This document shows, in pieces, positions 13,156 to 24,409 of a DNA stretch of 64,000 nt. The stretch spans positions 19,380,890 through 19,444,889 of the forward strand of contig JARCOQ010000006.1 in the NCBI GenBank assembly GCA_029207755.1, written 5' to 3'. The notes under the pieces are model-generated. The model did no database searches. It was not told the origin of the DNA and saw only the letters and a list, made by a program, of their open reading frames with translations. The translations under genes were made by a program, and so were the position numbers. Position 1 is the stretch's first letter. Each line of letters begins with the position of its first letter. The stretch is from Chamaea fasciata. Its lineage: Eukaryota; Chordata; Aves; Passeriformes; Sylviidae.

Positions 13156-15075
13156 CTTCTTATTTTAGTGTAATTTCAATTTTAATTATGAGAATTAGAA
13201 TATCAATTGAATCATATAAAGTAAATACTAGGGAAAAACTTAGATATTTTTATGAAGATTTTATTTCTCGCTTGCTCTAGAGACTTCCACTAATATATAA
13301 TATCTTCTCTTATTTTTCTCCCTGGTAATTTTTTGCAAATTAATTTTCTAACATAAAAAGTGTATCTTAAATATTATATGATGAAAAGTTGAGAAATTTT
13401 TATATGGCTGCCATATTACAGAGAGTGTGTTTTCAATTTATTTTATATATAAACTACAGATTCCTCTTCAAATTTCAGAAAATAATGTAGAGATAATGGT
13501 GTAAATTAAAATTCTACATAAGCAATTGATTAATATAACTTTAAAGAATTAGAGTTCTTAAATGGATTAGGAATCTGACAGGACAGAAGGAAAATTGGTC
13601 CTCCCACTGCAATTAATAAAACAAAATTTAAAAACTTTTTAAAAACTTGAAGAAAAAACACATCTCTGGTCCCAGAATGAATTTCCTTCATATCTTATCA
13701 TATGACTTCTTGCATTTTGACATGGTTCCTTTATTCTTTCCTAAATTTCTTGCCTTCTTAATCCTAACACACTGAAAGAGTAAAATGAAAGGTAAAAATG
13801 TAGAGATTAACTATTCCTCTTATGAGGAATGGAAAACAAGTGTATCAGGAGAGACAAGAACAGTCCTAAAGTATTCATTTATAGTCAGAGAAAGTTTTTA
13901 GGGATAGCATTGTTAAATACACAGCTTTAGAAACTTCAAGCGAAATTTAGCTTCTGAAGTGATGGCTGAAAATATATATTTGGTCCGATTCCATCTGAGG
14001 CTGATCAGAGATTTCAGTTTCAGAATCAGTTCTAGCTCATAAAAAAAAATCCCAAAATAACCCAAAAAACCCTCAGCAAAACAGTTTTTGAGGTAATTAA
14101 AGCTTTAACATTTCAATTAATTTTGCTTCAATGTTCTTGTTACTGTTGGCAACCATTGGGCAATGTCACAGCCTGTGCATTGCTTGAAGTTGGGTCAGAT
14201 GTTGGCTCTTCTGAACCTAATTCTAAAGCAGCTGTACCCCTTCATAAAGTGGGTACGGAAACCCAGCACAATTCCTTAAGAACTAAGTGTAAAAGTGAAG
14301 ATTGTCAGTCCTCCTTTCCTAAGCCATTTTTGGGATTCATCTTCATGTTTTCACTGGAAGATACAGCTGATCAAATAAAGCAGTCATGGCACCACAGTTC
14401 TGCATAATAAATAGGTATTCAGACAGGTCCTTTTGCCTTACTCCCACTGAATTATCATCTTTGAACTATTTTGATTGAACCTAAGAGAGCAATAATACTC
14501 TTTACTCTCCTTGAGTGGATGAAAGATTCACAGTACTCAAAGATTCTGGGAAACACAGAGATATTCTTGAGTTTTGCTGTATTTTTTGCACTTGGTCTTT
14601 TTCTTTGTTCCTTTATATTAAAAAAATTCTGTGATCTGAGGACAAATGCTCTCTGCTTTCAGATATGACTGGTAAAACTGGATATTAACTAGTCACATCA
14701 TATAAGGCTCCTGTTGCTGGTGGGGAGAGAAAAGAAATTAAGTATATGTGTATTACATTATTAAATACACCAGAGCTCAAGTTCTAGCTCTGATGGCCCT
14801 TTGGATAAGTAATGAAAAATGCTAAACAGGTGACTGGGCTGAGAAATTCTGCTTTTCTTTTTACTAAATTAATGTGAGTTTTTTCTATTCAGTATTCAGT
14901 ATTTCATATTTCTTCACACGATCTTTCCTTAGTAATTCTAGTCCTGCTTGATTAAAGTACAGAAATTCAAGCAAATGTTCTTTTCAATTCAAGCTTTTGC
15001 AAGGAAGACACACCCAATCTATTTTTCTCCTCTACCTTAAGATCAATTAAATTGCCCTAAGATTATACACAGTTA
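13156..15075. other. AT-rich intergenic DNA, no gene seen
   Basis: Nothing recognisable. The open frames at 14123-14407 and 14471-14668 are unclassified; neither shows a domain motif or a splice context that I can support. Confidence 0.5.
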
Positions 15076-15079
15076 CTAG

Positions 15080-15430
15080 AGAAAATCAAACCAAAACTGG
15101 GAGCTGAGCATGGTAACAGGGTAGGAAGGAGCAATGGCTGCACCAACAAGAAGCAAGGATGCTGAGCAGCAAGTCTGGGTTAGGACCAGGTTTAGAAACA
15201 GGGATCAGATCAGACAGTCCAGTGTTCACCCAGCAAGACTGCAGTGAAGAGGCAAATCTGAAGGCAAGCCAGGAAGTCAAACCAGAGAGTCACAGTCACG
15301 GTCAGGGAGCCAAACCAGGAACAGTTGTAGCTCCACTGAAGCACAGACTGGGACCAGTACTATCCCAGTTTAAATGCAACTCACAAGGAAAGGAGAAGTA
15401 GGCCCTGCCTTCCAGCTCCCTTCACAGCAG
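15080..15430. repeat. GC-richer repeat-like block, unclassified
   Basis: A block that contrasts with its AT-rich surroundings and is rich in CAGG, CCAGG and AACCAGG words. Related phrases recur at irregular spacing, such as 'gaccaggtttagaaacaggg', 'gccaggaagtcaaaccagagag' and 'gagccaaaccaggaacag'. This suggests a degenerate internally repetitive element or an old retroposon. The frames on both strands (15086-15280, 15159-15401) reflect the loss of AT-rich stop codons in this block and not a gene. I cannot assign a family. Confidence 0.4.
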
Positions 15431-18400
15431 CTCTTGTCAGGGAAGAAGCTGACCTTGTCTTCATCCAGCTGAACTCCATACCTTACCTCCTGGAGGGAGG
15501 ATATCCCCAAGGTCCTTGAATCTTTTTACAACTTCCAGAAAATAGTCTTAGTTTAAATAATAGCTTACATAGTTTAGTAACAGTCTAAATAACCGACGAG
15601 TTGGATGTGGCTTTTCTATAAATTATTTAAACACAGGGTAAAAACCCAAATAAATCCAAACCCCCAAATGAGTACAGAAAAAGAGTCATCAGAAGGCAGA
15701 TTGCATAGATTTTTTTGAATGATATTCAGGCAATGTTCAGTGTATCCATTTCTGATACACATTTGCTACATTTGTATCATGACTTCAAATATAGGTCGTA
15801 TTTTGATTAGTAGAAGTTGGTGAGCATCTTACGCACAAACATCAAAACTGAGTTAATTTTCCATCAGCAAGGGTCAAGAAGTTACCATTGACTCTCTGTA
15901 TTTATGTATGAAAGTGAATGTTATGAAAGTGAGAAGACAGCAATGTGGAATCTAAATTGTGATTTTACTTAAGTAGAAAGGTTATAGGAGTGTTTCAGTT
16001 CCCATTTTCATTCATCCAAAGTAGGGCATAACCTAAGATACCTGTGCCAGCATGGATCCTCTTCTACGAGTCAATTTCAGTTAGCTGAAACAAGAAAATG
16101 GGAACTAGCTGTTATTCTTTGTACACCTCTTTTCACTAACATGCATATCATAGTGTATGTAATGTCATTTGACCAAAACATCCCGTTGGTCCCAAACTCC
16201 ATTCAATTTACAAGCAGCTTAAAAGTTAAATCACCTATATCTAAATAATAAGTAACATCTTAACATTTTAACTCCATTTGTCTACCTTACTCTACTGTGC
16301 TAAAGCATTTGTGACCTCAAAACATGCTGTTAATACCTTAATTGTAATTGACAAGGCAATTTCCTGTCTGGTGTTATGTAAAAAATACAGAGCACCAGCC
16401 ACAAACTTTTAATTGCCATGTTAATTCTTCTAATTATAAGTGGCAGCATAATTAGCTAGAATATTTCCACAAAAATGTGTCTTGTATTATTCTATTTTTT
16501 GCACCATGGTAAGAGTTGGGTTTTTTTCATTCCATTTAATAAGTAAAGCATTCTTTAAGTTTCTGAAATTATACAAGTTTGGTTGTTTTTTTTTTTTTAA
16601 TTCACTGTGCCACTTTTAAGCCTTTTTCTATGGTAATCCAATATGATATGTAATCGAATATCAAAATTTCCCCATTGCTGTGTTTTTGAAAACTGAAGAG
16701 TTTTTCAGAACCAAGAATCAGCTAACATAAGCATCCAAATTCAATACCAGCTTTAGTAAAAATACTGTCTGGCTCAGCGTTTATGCTAATTACATTATAA
16801 CTCATTCCATCAATCAGAGCAAGACACTGGAATTAATAAATTTAGGGTTTTCAGATTTAGCTTTAAGACAGGTGCAAGTAAACTCTAATTAACTTCAATA
16901 ATTAAAAATCCTTATTACTTTGCCTGAGTAACTTGTCTATGTGATGTACAGACAGGAGATTTATCCCTTAGGACAGTGATTGCTGTGAATTTTTTTGTTC
17001 CCAAAGCACTAGCTTTTGATTTAGTAGTCTCCATAGTTACCACGTACATGAAGAGTCCTTGTCTCTTTCCCAGCCTCCTTTCACTTCTGGAGTTCCATCA
17101 TCCTTTATATCAGGAAGAACCTCACTGTAAATTCAGCCACCATATCTGCCAATATATGAAATAATTTTAGCACTTGTACTTCATGATAATCCGGAACAAT
17201 AATAAAAATATGTCTATATTTATTATATTATTAAGTTATTACTCAATTTTCCCTCATCCTTTACTCAGTCAGTCTCCTGTAGGTTTGTAATCACTCTAAT
17301 ACTTGGCCAAATGCCACAAATAATGTAACTTGGTTTGATTCTTTTCTTTGAAAGTTTACCTATCTTGATTAAAAATTGATCTTATGGTACATAGTATGGC
17401 TTAGAATTTAGAAATACCCTTCTCACTATTAACAATATTTGAACTCCTACATCAGAAAAGTTTTGAAGAATGAAGGATTTTAAGAAAAATTCTTTCTGAT
17501 TGAAGTTTAACAAGAAATATATTCTTGAAATTTTAGTACACTGACATATAAACTTGATTTCTGACAAGAAACAATAGTGATTTTAGAAATATAGTCACTT
17601 GTTATGATTTTTGGACTTGAACCCCATCCAGCCGTGTACCTGATCCACCATGTATGGAAAAAGGATTTTATTGCTGTTTCTCAGTATCAAAGAAGAAAAA
17701 GTTCATACTGTCATTGATTGACCTTTAAAAAGAAAATAGTATGTGGCTTATGAGTAAAAGCCTGCATTTCCTTCTCATTTTCTCCATTAGTGTTCCCTGC
17801 GTGGTTTCACACCACTTTTTAAAGTCTGCCAGCATTAATCAAATGTTTGGTTGTCATAAGAGCCCACTTATCTGATAGTATAAATCCTTGATTACAGTAA
17901 TGCTTCATAACCATTAAGTCCCAATGAAATAGTCAACTAGTACAGGTGGTAGCCTACTAACCATCTGCATTTTGTATAAATGATTCTAGAAATGGCTGCA
18001 GAAGATAACAACAACAGCTGAAGTGTGCATTCTTTCCTTACTTTTTGTTTTCTTTTATTTTTCTTTTGTTAACCCCCAAATAAATCAGCTATCACACTTT
18101 TGTCAAATTGTCAGTATATTCCTATCCTTTCATTTGAGAAAGAAGTATACATATATCTAGAAAATAGATTGATTACCAGATTGCCTGAAAAAAATTAATT
18201 TATCTATAATTTCTAGTAGTAGATGACCACTTATTTGTGTTGGACACCACTTTTTATTATTTCGTCTTCAACTTGAAAGCAGTATCTTTTCTATTTAACT
18301 TATGCTTTTCTGAGTCATCTTTGATGCTCTATTTTTATACTGAATTTCTACAAAATATTGTAATGCATTTCATGTATAGCAGTATTTCTTACAGTATTAG

Positions 18401-20290
18401 ACAATTATAAATCAACTTGTCCTGAGGACGAGAGGTATCTTTTACAGAAACACAGTGTTATTCATTGAAATTCAACTTTTTGGGTAGAAAAATGCTGAAG
18501 AACAGATAGAAATGTTAAAATGCCATGACAGTATATCTGCTATTGTATTCCATGAGGAAAAGAGAAAATATTAAAATTAAAGTATTTAGAAACCCTTTTC
18601 ATGTTTTTTAAAAGAAAACAAAAACATTTTTCTTATTTTTATAAATAGGCAAAGTGTCTATATCCATAGATTTCTTGACACGTATTGTGTCCAAACTGGA
18701 AGCATTGATGTGAAATTAATAGGTAGATTGCTTTTCTGATGACATTAAAGAAAGAAAAAGTATCAATCTAATAACTTGTTTTAATTAAACAGAAAACAAT
18801 ATTAAAACTGAATTTTGAGAAATTATTTGTTTTGAACATAAACATGTGTATTTGCAAAATAATACCCAAATTATAGTTGTATTTTCTGAGTGATTAGCAA
18901 ATAGGCCAGAGCTCAACCAAAGTAAAAACAGTTGTAAATAAGTTTTGCAAATAAAAAAATAATTCCCAATTTCTAACAGTGAAAAACAAATGTGTTACAG
19001 AAAAGTTTTCTCTATCTACTAATTATATACTTCCTTAAACTTGCTGGGTTGTGAATTTTCTGTAGAGTTGAACAGAGGAGATAAAGTCTGTTCTTAATAT
19101 TTTATTTATTTATGCATGTATGTATTTATTATTTATATTTCCTAGGGACATAAACACTTTTAAAAGGGATTTCCCATGGCTTGCAAGAGTCCACTGTTTT
19201 ACAACCAAGTGTGCGGTCAGCCAGGGGACCTTTTCTACTTCCAAGATTTTTCTGTTTCTTCATAGAAATTGTGAACTAAATTTCTTAACAAAGGCTATAG
19301 CATCTACAGTTCTACATGTCTAATCTATAATTTCCAGATAAACTCTGCTAAAAATAATGTGATTATACTGTGAAGCTCTTCATGCAGAATGCCTTCTAAA
19401 ATATTTAGAGAAATGAACTGTTTAGTATTCATTATTTATTTATGTTTTCTGACAGTTCAAATTTCACAATATGAACATTTGAAAAAAAAAAATAAAGAGG
19501 GTCTTTTTTACATTTGGAATTATTTTTGCCCGTGTTTTATGAAAAATTTTACAGACTTTCAAAGGTATTGCTATCCAGAATATTTTAAAACAGACTACAG
19601 TAAGCTTCACATGACAGCTAAAAAAATGTTTGCAAGTACAAAATTAATTTTTGTGAATTTAATTTTCTTACCTGTTTCATTAAATACTTTTAATTTAGTT
19701 TTTAGCTGCAAAATAAACCTGGAACTACAAAAGTAATCTAATTTTTTCTGTCTCTGAATAATTATAAGTAGTAATGATTAGTTGGGTTTTATTTTCATAC
19801 TTACAAGCACCTGTTCTGTTACAGGTATCTTGCTTGCTATCATCATTTACTAGTCCTTAATAAGAAAACAACTTAAGAATGGACTTTGAAATTTCCAAGA
19901 TTTTTTGTTTAAGCAATATTGTCAAGATCCAATAATTAATTTGAACAGTACAAGTAACCTGAGGAAGAATTGCAGTGGAAAAAGATTACTGAATATATTT
20001 AATCAGTTTCCTGGCACTTAATAATTTATTTTCATTGAAAATTTAGTTCAAATATATGTACCAATATATAATCTTAATTAATCTTAATATAATCAGGTAA
20101 ATTGCTAAGTGACTCCATGTCTCAGATAGAGATGGTAGCATTTACAAGTAGAAAATAGCAAGACTATTTAAGATAACTAGAGACTTTTTTAAATCAGAAG
20201 GAAGTACCAAATTGCAGAATGTTCAAAAAGGATTGTCAGGAAAAAGAACATACAGCCGTGGCTATTTCCATGAAAGATATCAAATTTTCA
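15431..20290. other. AT-rich intergenic DNA, no gene seen
   Basis: No exon, RNA gene or retroposon copy could be recognised. An ATTT/ATGTATTT-rich low-complexity patch lies at about 19096-19141. Frames at 16976-17164, 17382-17567, 19120-19323 and 19389-19736 are not supported by any motif. Conserved non-coding elements could be hidden here but cannot be detected from one sequence. Confidence 0.5.
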
Positions 20291-20299
20291 AATGTTTAG

Positions 20300-20705
20300 C
20301 GCACCCTCAAGTCCTTCTTAGCAGTGCTGCTCTCAGTGACTTCTTCTCACAGTTTATTCTTATGTCTGGGATTGCCCCAATCCAGGTGCAGCACCCTGCA
20401 CTTTGACTTGTTAAACTTCATAAGGTTCTCATAGACCCACTTCTCGGGTTTGTCCTGGCCCTTCTGGATGACATCCCTCCCTTCTGTAGTGTCAGCTGCA
20501 CTGCTCAGCTTGTGCCACCTGCAATCTTGCTGAGGGTCTGCTCCACCTCACTCTCTGTGTCATTGGTGAAGATATTGAAAGGCACTAGTTCCAAGGCAGA
20601 GCCCTGAGGACACCACACGTTACTGGCCCCCACCTGGACATAGAGCCATTGACCATGACTTTCTGGCTGTGTCCATCCAGCTTAACAACAAACCTACCCT
20701 TTCCA
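20300..20705 (-). repeat. CR1 LINE fragment, reverse orientation
   Basis: A minus-strand CR1 internal piece of about 400 bp. On the plus strand it reads in the usual reversed CR1 order: 'ggtgcagcaccctgcactttgacttg', 'cccacttctcgggtttgtcctgg', 'ctggatgacatccctcccttct', 'gtgtcattggtgaagatattgaa', 'ccctgaggacaccac', 'cacctggacatagagccattgacca', 'gtgtccatccagc'. It is truncated at both ends and carries no usable frame. Confidence 0.85.
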
Positions 20706-23000
20706 CCAGTTCAGGTCCCCTGAAAATACCAAAGAAATGTCAATGTCAATTCATCTTGTCAAACAAACAGCTTTACAGGTCAACTTTGGGGTTTAATTGC
20801 AGACATCTAGGTGAAATGAATGCTACTTCCATCAATGACCAAAACTATTCTATGAATTCCAGTGGGAGGTATTGTGAGTAACTCATGTTTATGTAAATAA
20901 ATATATGAGTTTAGTATGAAGATTATGGTTCTGATGTGGATCAGCAATTTATTCCAAGAGTAATTACACTATAGGAATTAGACACCTGTTTTCAACATCA
21001 GAAACTTACCTCTGCAATCCATCATCTAGCACATTTTTTGTTACCCCACTACACTTCTCAGGCCTGGGTAAGCACTACGTACATCATAACGAATTCTCAC
21101 TATGGAAATTAACCACCTGGGTATGTATGTATTCTTAAGAAGGGAATTAGTCCAATTGTTTATGAAAATTAATAAATACATTTTTGTTCTATCAAATATT
21201 TTCTAGTGCTTGTCAACCATGTTTCGAACCTATTTGATTCTCCCATTCCAGGAAACAGATGTTGACTCTTGCTCATATTTCTATAGTCTGAAATTTCAAA
21301 AGATTTTTGAAACAAATCTTTTTCCTAAATCATCATCCATCAGGAATAAACAATGAACTTTTTTTTCCACAGTCCTCTCAGACCAATTGTTTTGTTTCAA
21401 GTTTAAAGAGTTACCACATTGGCACAATTTTCTCAATTCTTTTTGCTCTTCCTAAAGTGAAAAAAAAAAAAAAAATCATTCAGTGAGCATTGCTTCAATG
21501 ACCAGACTGCAGATATTTACTCTATCTGGTAAAGCAAAAAGCTCTGCAATGCTTAGATTCATTGAACCTTCATACCAGACAGAATGGAAGAGGTCAAGCT
21601 GATGTGGTAGCAGTGACTTACTTCTCCCAAGAGTAAACTGTCCAACGCTGAGAATCTAGTCCTCTTTCTCCTCTTTGAATAATTGATTTGACAGAAGGAG
21701 AGGAGCACCTGCTGGTGGGAAGTTACCATCCCTGTAGGTGCAGACTTTTGCCTACTTGGCATAAATGTTTCTGTTTCAGCCTGATTTTGAGAACATTTTC
21801 AGAAGACCCTTGTATAGAAGAATTGGGAAGAATATGACATAAAAAGTAAAATATAAGCTATTTCCTTTTTTTCTGTCTCATATTGATTTAGTAGTTAAAT
21901 AGCAAAAATTTGTGTTTAATAATTTATTTAGCTTTTATTTATGACTCAATGCACGTGCTCTGGTTTGCAATAATTGCGGTAATTGAAGGAGCAAAAGACC
22001 TTCATATAAGTTCTGCAAAAGGATTTTTTAGTAAAAACTCTTATGACCTCAGGCCATGATCATGGACAGGAAAGCCAGCTGATCATAGTGGCTGCATATA
22101 AAAACAGTAATGATTTGGATAATTTTATAATTTGTTGTTTAGATTTCATAATTATTTTGTAAATGGCCATAGACCCTGCAATATGGCTTGAACTAGTCTT
22201 CCTAAGCACTGAAATTCCTAACTAAATTAGCATTTGTAGTCATCTGCTTTCCACCTGAAAACTGAGGAAATTAAACATTTGCAGGCTTGCATTTAAAGGC
22301 CTGTATAAATAACTGGTGCCTGCAAATGACCTTCAGAAGCTTCTTTGGGGCTTTGGAGAGGACCATCATTTCTCTGTGGGGTTTGTGGACTGGATCTGAA
22401 CTGATGATCGTGGAAAGCATGCACCTTTCAAGTCTGATTGTTGTTGAGGTGAGCAATACCATCCTCTACTCACTCTGGTCTTCCATGGTCTATAACTATA
22501 GTATTCCCTTTAGGCAGTAGAAACTACCATATAAAGATACTAATCAGGGATTTTATTACTCTTTGGTATTTAATTATTTTCAAACCACTGTTACTTCTCC
22601 TAAAAATCAAGAAAAATCCCACCAGTTAAGCAATGCCAAAAGCCCAGGACGCTCCTCTGAGAAACCTATAGATCCCTTTCTTTGTGGAGAATATGGCCAG
22701 TAAGGAGTCTGTGGAAGCAGGATTCCTTCATTTTAGGATGTTCTAATGGTGTTCATCACTTGAAGAGCAGAAACTGCTTGGTGCATTAGTCAACGTACAC
22801 AAGCTTAAATCTTTCCCTTTTCCTTTCCGAAATCTCTCCCAACCACATAAACTATGTTCCTGCACCATGCTGGAGACATACTCTAATATTAAAGGTTTTT
22901 GGGATTTTTTTTAAGAGCTTTCAAGTTTCTGATGGTTTATGCTTCTTAGTATTTATTTGCCTGAGGAACCCAAGAATAATTATACCCAATGACAGACCAG
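20706..23000. other. Intergenic DNA, no gene seen
   Basis: Nothing recognisable. A frame at 22287-22520 ends beside a GAG|GTGAGC sequence that could look like a splice donor (about 22446-22452), but there is no matching acceptor, homology or coding periodicity that I can show. The A/T runs near 21463 are simple sequence. Confidence 0.5.
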
Positions 23001-23234
23001 TGTAGTGATGTGGGGATGGATGGTGGTTGCCTTACCCCTCCCCAAAAAGCATCTCTTCTCAAGAAGCAGCTCGGGTGGGCACACAGGCGGTCACTCAAGT
23101 CCACACACAGATGGATAGCTCAGCGAAGAAAGGCAGGAAAGGTCTCCTGTATAGAGTTCCAGTGAGGTTTATTGCATCCACACACACTGAAGGGTTCCAG
23201 GGACAGAAAGATCCAGATCAAAAGAATGCCTAGG
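23001..23234 (-). mobile_element. Older LTR-like element, left part (interrupted by the ERV)
   Basis: A GC-richer stretch ending exactly at the ERV target duplication. Read on the minus strand it contains GCAATAAACC (a polyadenylation-signal sequence; TTTATTGC on the plus strand at about 23170) followed by a GT-rich segment, then text ending in ...CATCACTACA if the element stops at 23001. This resembles the R-U5 part of an LTR. The right part continues at 29754. The outer boundaries are not proven: a candidate 6-bp duplication, gaccag at 22995-23000 versus gaccac at 30662-30667, has one mismatch and implies an unusually long LTR, so I do not rely on it. Confidence 0.45.
23230..23234. repeat. 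Target-site duplication CTAGG, left copy
   Basis: The five bases CTAGG directly left of the TG terminus of the ERV match the five bases at 29749-29753. This marks the integration target and shows that the two LTRs belong to a single insertion without later recombination. Confidence 0.95.
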
Positions 23235-23905
23235 TGTCTTGGTTTAGGAAGACAGGTATCTGCTAGGTAAAATTACAATCAGAGGCTCTTTGGCAAAGAT
23301 TTGGGAAATAGGAATAGCAGTTCTTTACTAGTATGTAATACAAAGCAAACAAACACAAAAAAAACTCCCCCCCCCACCAAACAACTACAGCATTAATGAC
23401 AAACGACAACAGTACCAAGAACCTTGAGGGCTTTGTTTCACAAAACCCAGGGCAGTTTGGTTTCGCTGTCCCTGCAGGATCCTCAGAGCACCAAGCTGGA
23501 ACAGTGGAAAAGTCCCGGGCTGGTAGCTGGGATGGCAGGGTGTCCCGGCAGGCAGGGGCAGGATGTCCCGGCAGCGCAGGGGGTGCAGGGTCACGCTGCA
23601 GCAAGAGGAGCAGCGCCGAAGAAACTCGAAGGCGAGGCAGAAAAGCGGCCCAGCTTCTGCTCGGCGTGCTTTGCGGCGGCTGAGATCCTTGAGGAGCGGC
23701 CGACACGCGTCTCCCGAACGCCGGAAGCAGAAAAGCACGCAGCTGCCTCAAGCTGTGTCTTTTACCTGCGTTATCTCCCCCTTCCACCTTTTGTCCATCT
23801 CTTTGTTTCAGCCAAGCACTCTCAAGTATCCAACACCCGGTCCCCTTGGCAACCCGTGGGGAAAAAATTCCCCAGAGAAAGAAGGAACAAACCCAACCCC
23901 CAACA
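23235..23905 (-). repeat. ERV 3' LTR (671 bp)
   Basis: On the minus strand it starts TGTTGGGGG and ends CCAAGACA. It matches the 5' LTR except for three substitutions and a 23-bp tandem duplication at about 23534-23579 (unit containing TGTCCCGGCAG). The middle portion, about 23560-23740, is rich in CpG, including ACGCGT, in contrast to the AT-rich locus. I see no clear TATA box. The best polyadenylation-signal candidate is AGTAAA on the minus strand at 23324-23329, which is weak. The U3/R/U5 borders cannot be set without transcript data. Confidence 0.95.
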
Positions 23906-23931
23906 TTATCCACCCCGAATTTTTTTCCCAT
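23263..23931 (-). other. 222-codon open frame running through the 3' LTR
   Basis: An ATG placed inside the polypurine-like region opens a frame that runs across nearly the whole 3' LTR and stops 28 bases before its end. The predicted start is MGKKFG, with Gly at position 2, and the C-terminal third has a hydrophobic stretch (FLVLLSFVINAVVVWW). It exists only because the 23-bp duplication joins two frames; in the 5' LTR the corresponding frames are 93 and 150 codons. The GC-rich composition favours long chance frames, and the poly(A) site would probably fall within it. I regard it as probably non-coding. Confidence 0.2.
23906..23929 (-). promoter_or_regulatory. Polypurine-tract-like region before the 3' LTR
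   Basis: On the minus strand the bases just before the 3' LTR are GGGAAAAAAA, TTC, then GGGGTGGATAA, directly abutting TGTTGG. The run is purine-rich but interrupted by TTC, so it is an imperfect plus-strand primer site. It is assigned by position. Confidence 0.65.
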
Positions 23932-24016
23932 ACAAACATATTACATTGAGTTTTAACTATTAAAAATACATATATATATATGCAAATATGGATGCAGCCA
24001 CATTGTCATGGGTAGT
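23930..24016 (-). other. Non-coding gap between pol and 3' LTR; no env
   Basis: Only about 110 bases lie between the end of integrase and the LTR, AT-rich with a short (TA) run at about 23970-23982. There is no envelope gene or remnant, so this element is env-less, either by ancestral loss or by deletion. Confidence 0.9.
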
Positions 24017-24409
24017 TCACCCCAAAACAAGGTCCCCTTGAGGTATGCATCGGGTCTCTCCATCCTTTTGCATCACCCACCAGGTGCAACCTGGTCCCTG
24101 AGCGAAGACAACCCCACGGATGGGATTGTCTTTGCTGGAGGCAGGATTAATCCAAACAGTTTTTCCCAGCATACCTCTCATGTGTACCACTGGAACCTTA
24201 TCTCCGTCTGTCTTTTGCAAGGGCTCAGATTGGGCAGGACCTGCTCGGTTGGTGGAACCTCGAGTGTTCACCAACCAGGTGGCCTTTGCTAAATTAGTAT
24301 CCCAATTCTTAAAGGTTCCCCCACCCAGTGCTTTCAAGGTAGTTTTAAGCAGGCCATTGCACCGTTCAACTTTCCCGGCCGCTGGTGCATGATAAGGAAT
24401 ATGGTACAC
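24017..24409 (-). pseudogene. pol: ERV integrase C-terminal part, after the in-frame stop
   Basis: This continues in the same frame as the RT-integrase segment after TGA. It begins with the integrase stretch YHIPYHAP and carries the third catalytic acid in GKVERCNGLLK (Glu about codon 15). It then continues through a tryptophan-rich C-terminal domain (TWLVN, CTWWVMQKDGE) to a TGA at 24019-24017. The stop at 24410 therefore separates the two Asp residues from the Glu of the DDE triad, so no functional integrase can be made without read-through. No further gene follows before the 3' LTR. Confidence 0.9.

Noticed and set aside
22287..22520. Possible host exon with GTGAGC donor near 22447
   Set aside because: No acceptor, no homology that I can name and no second exon; a GTGAG word is expected by chance.
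23396..23963. Plus-strand frames of 95-179 codons through the LTR (also 29262-29792)
   Set aside because: Antisense shadows of the GC-rich LTR; they stop or change between the two LTR copies.
23906..24016. Hidden env remnant after integrase
   Set aside because: Only about 110 AT-rich bases are present; no room and no similarity.
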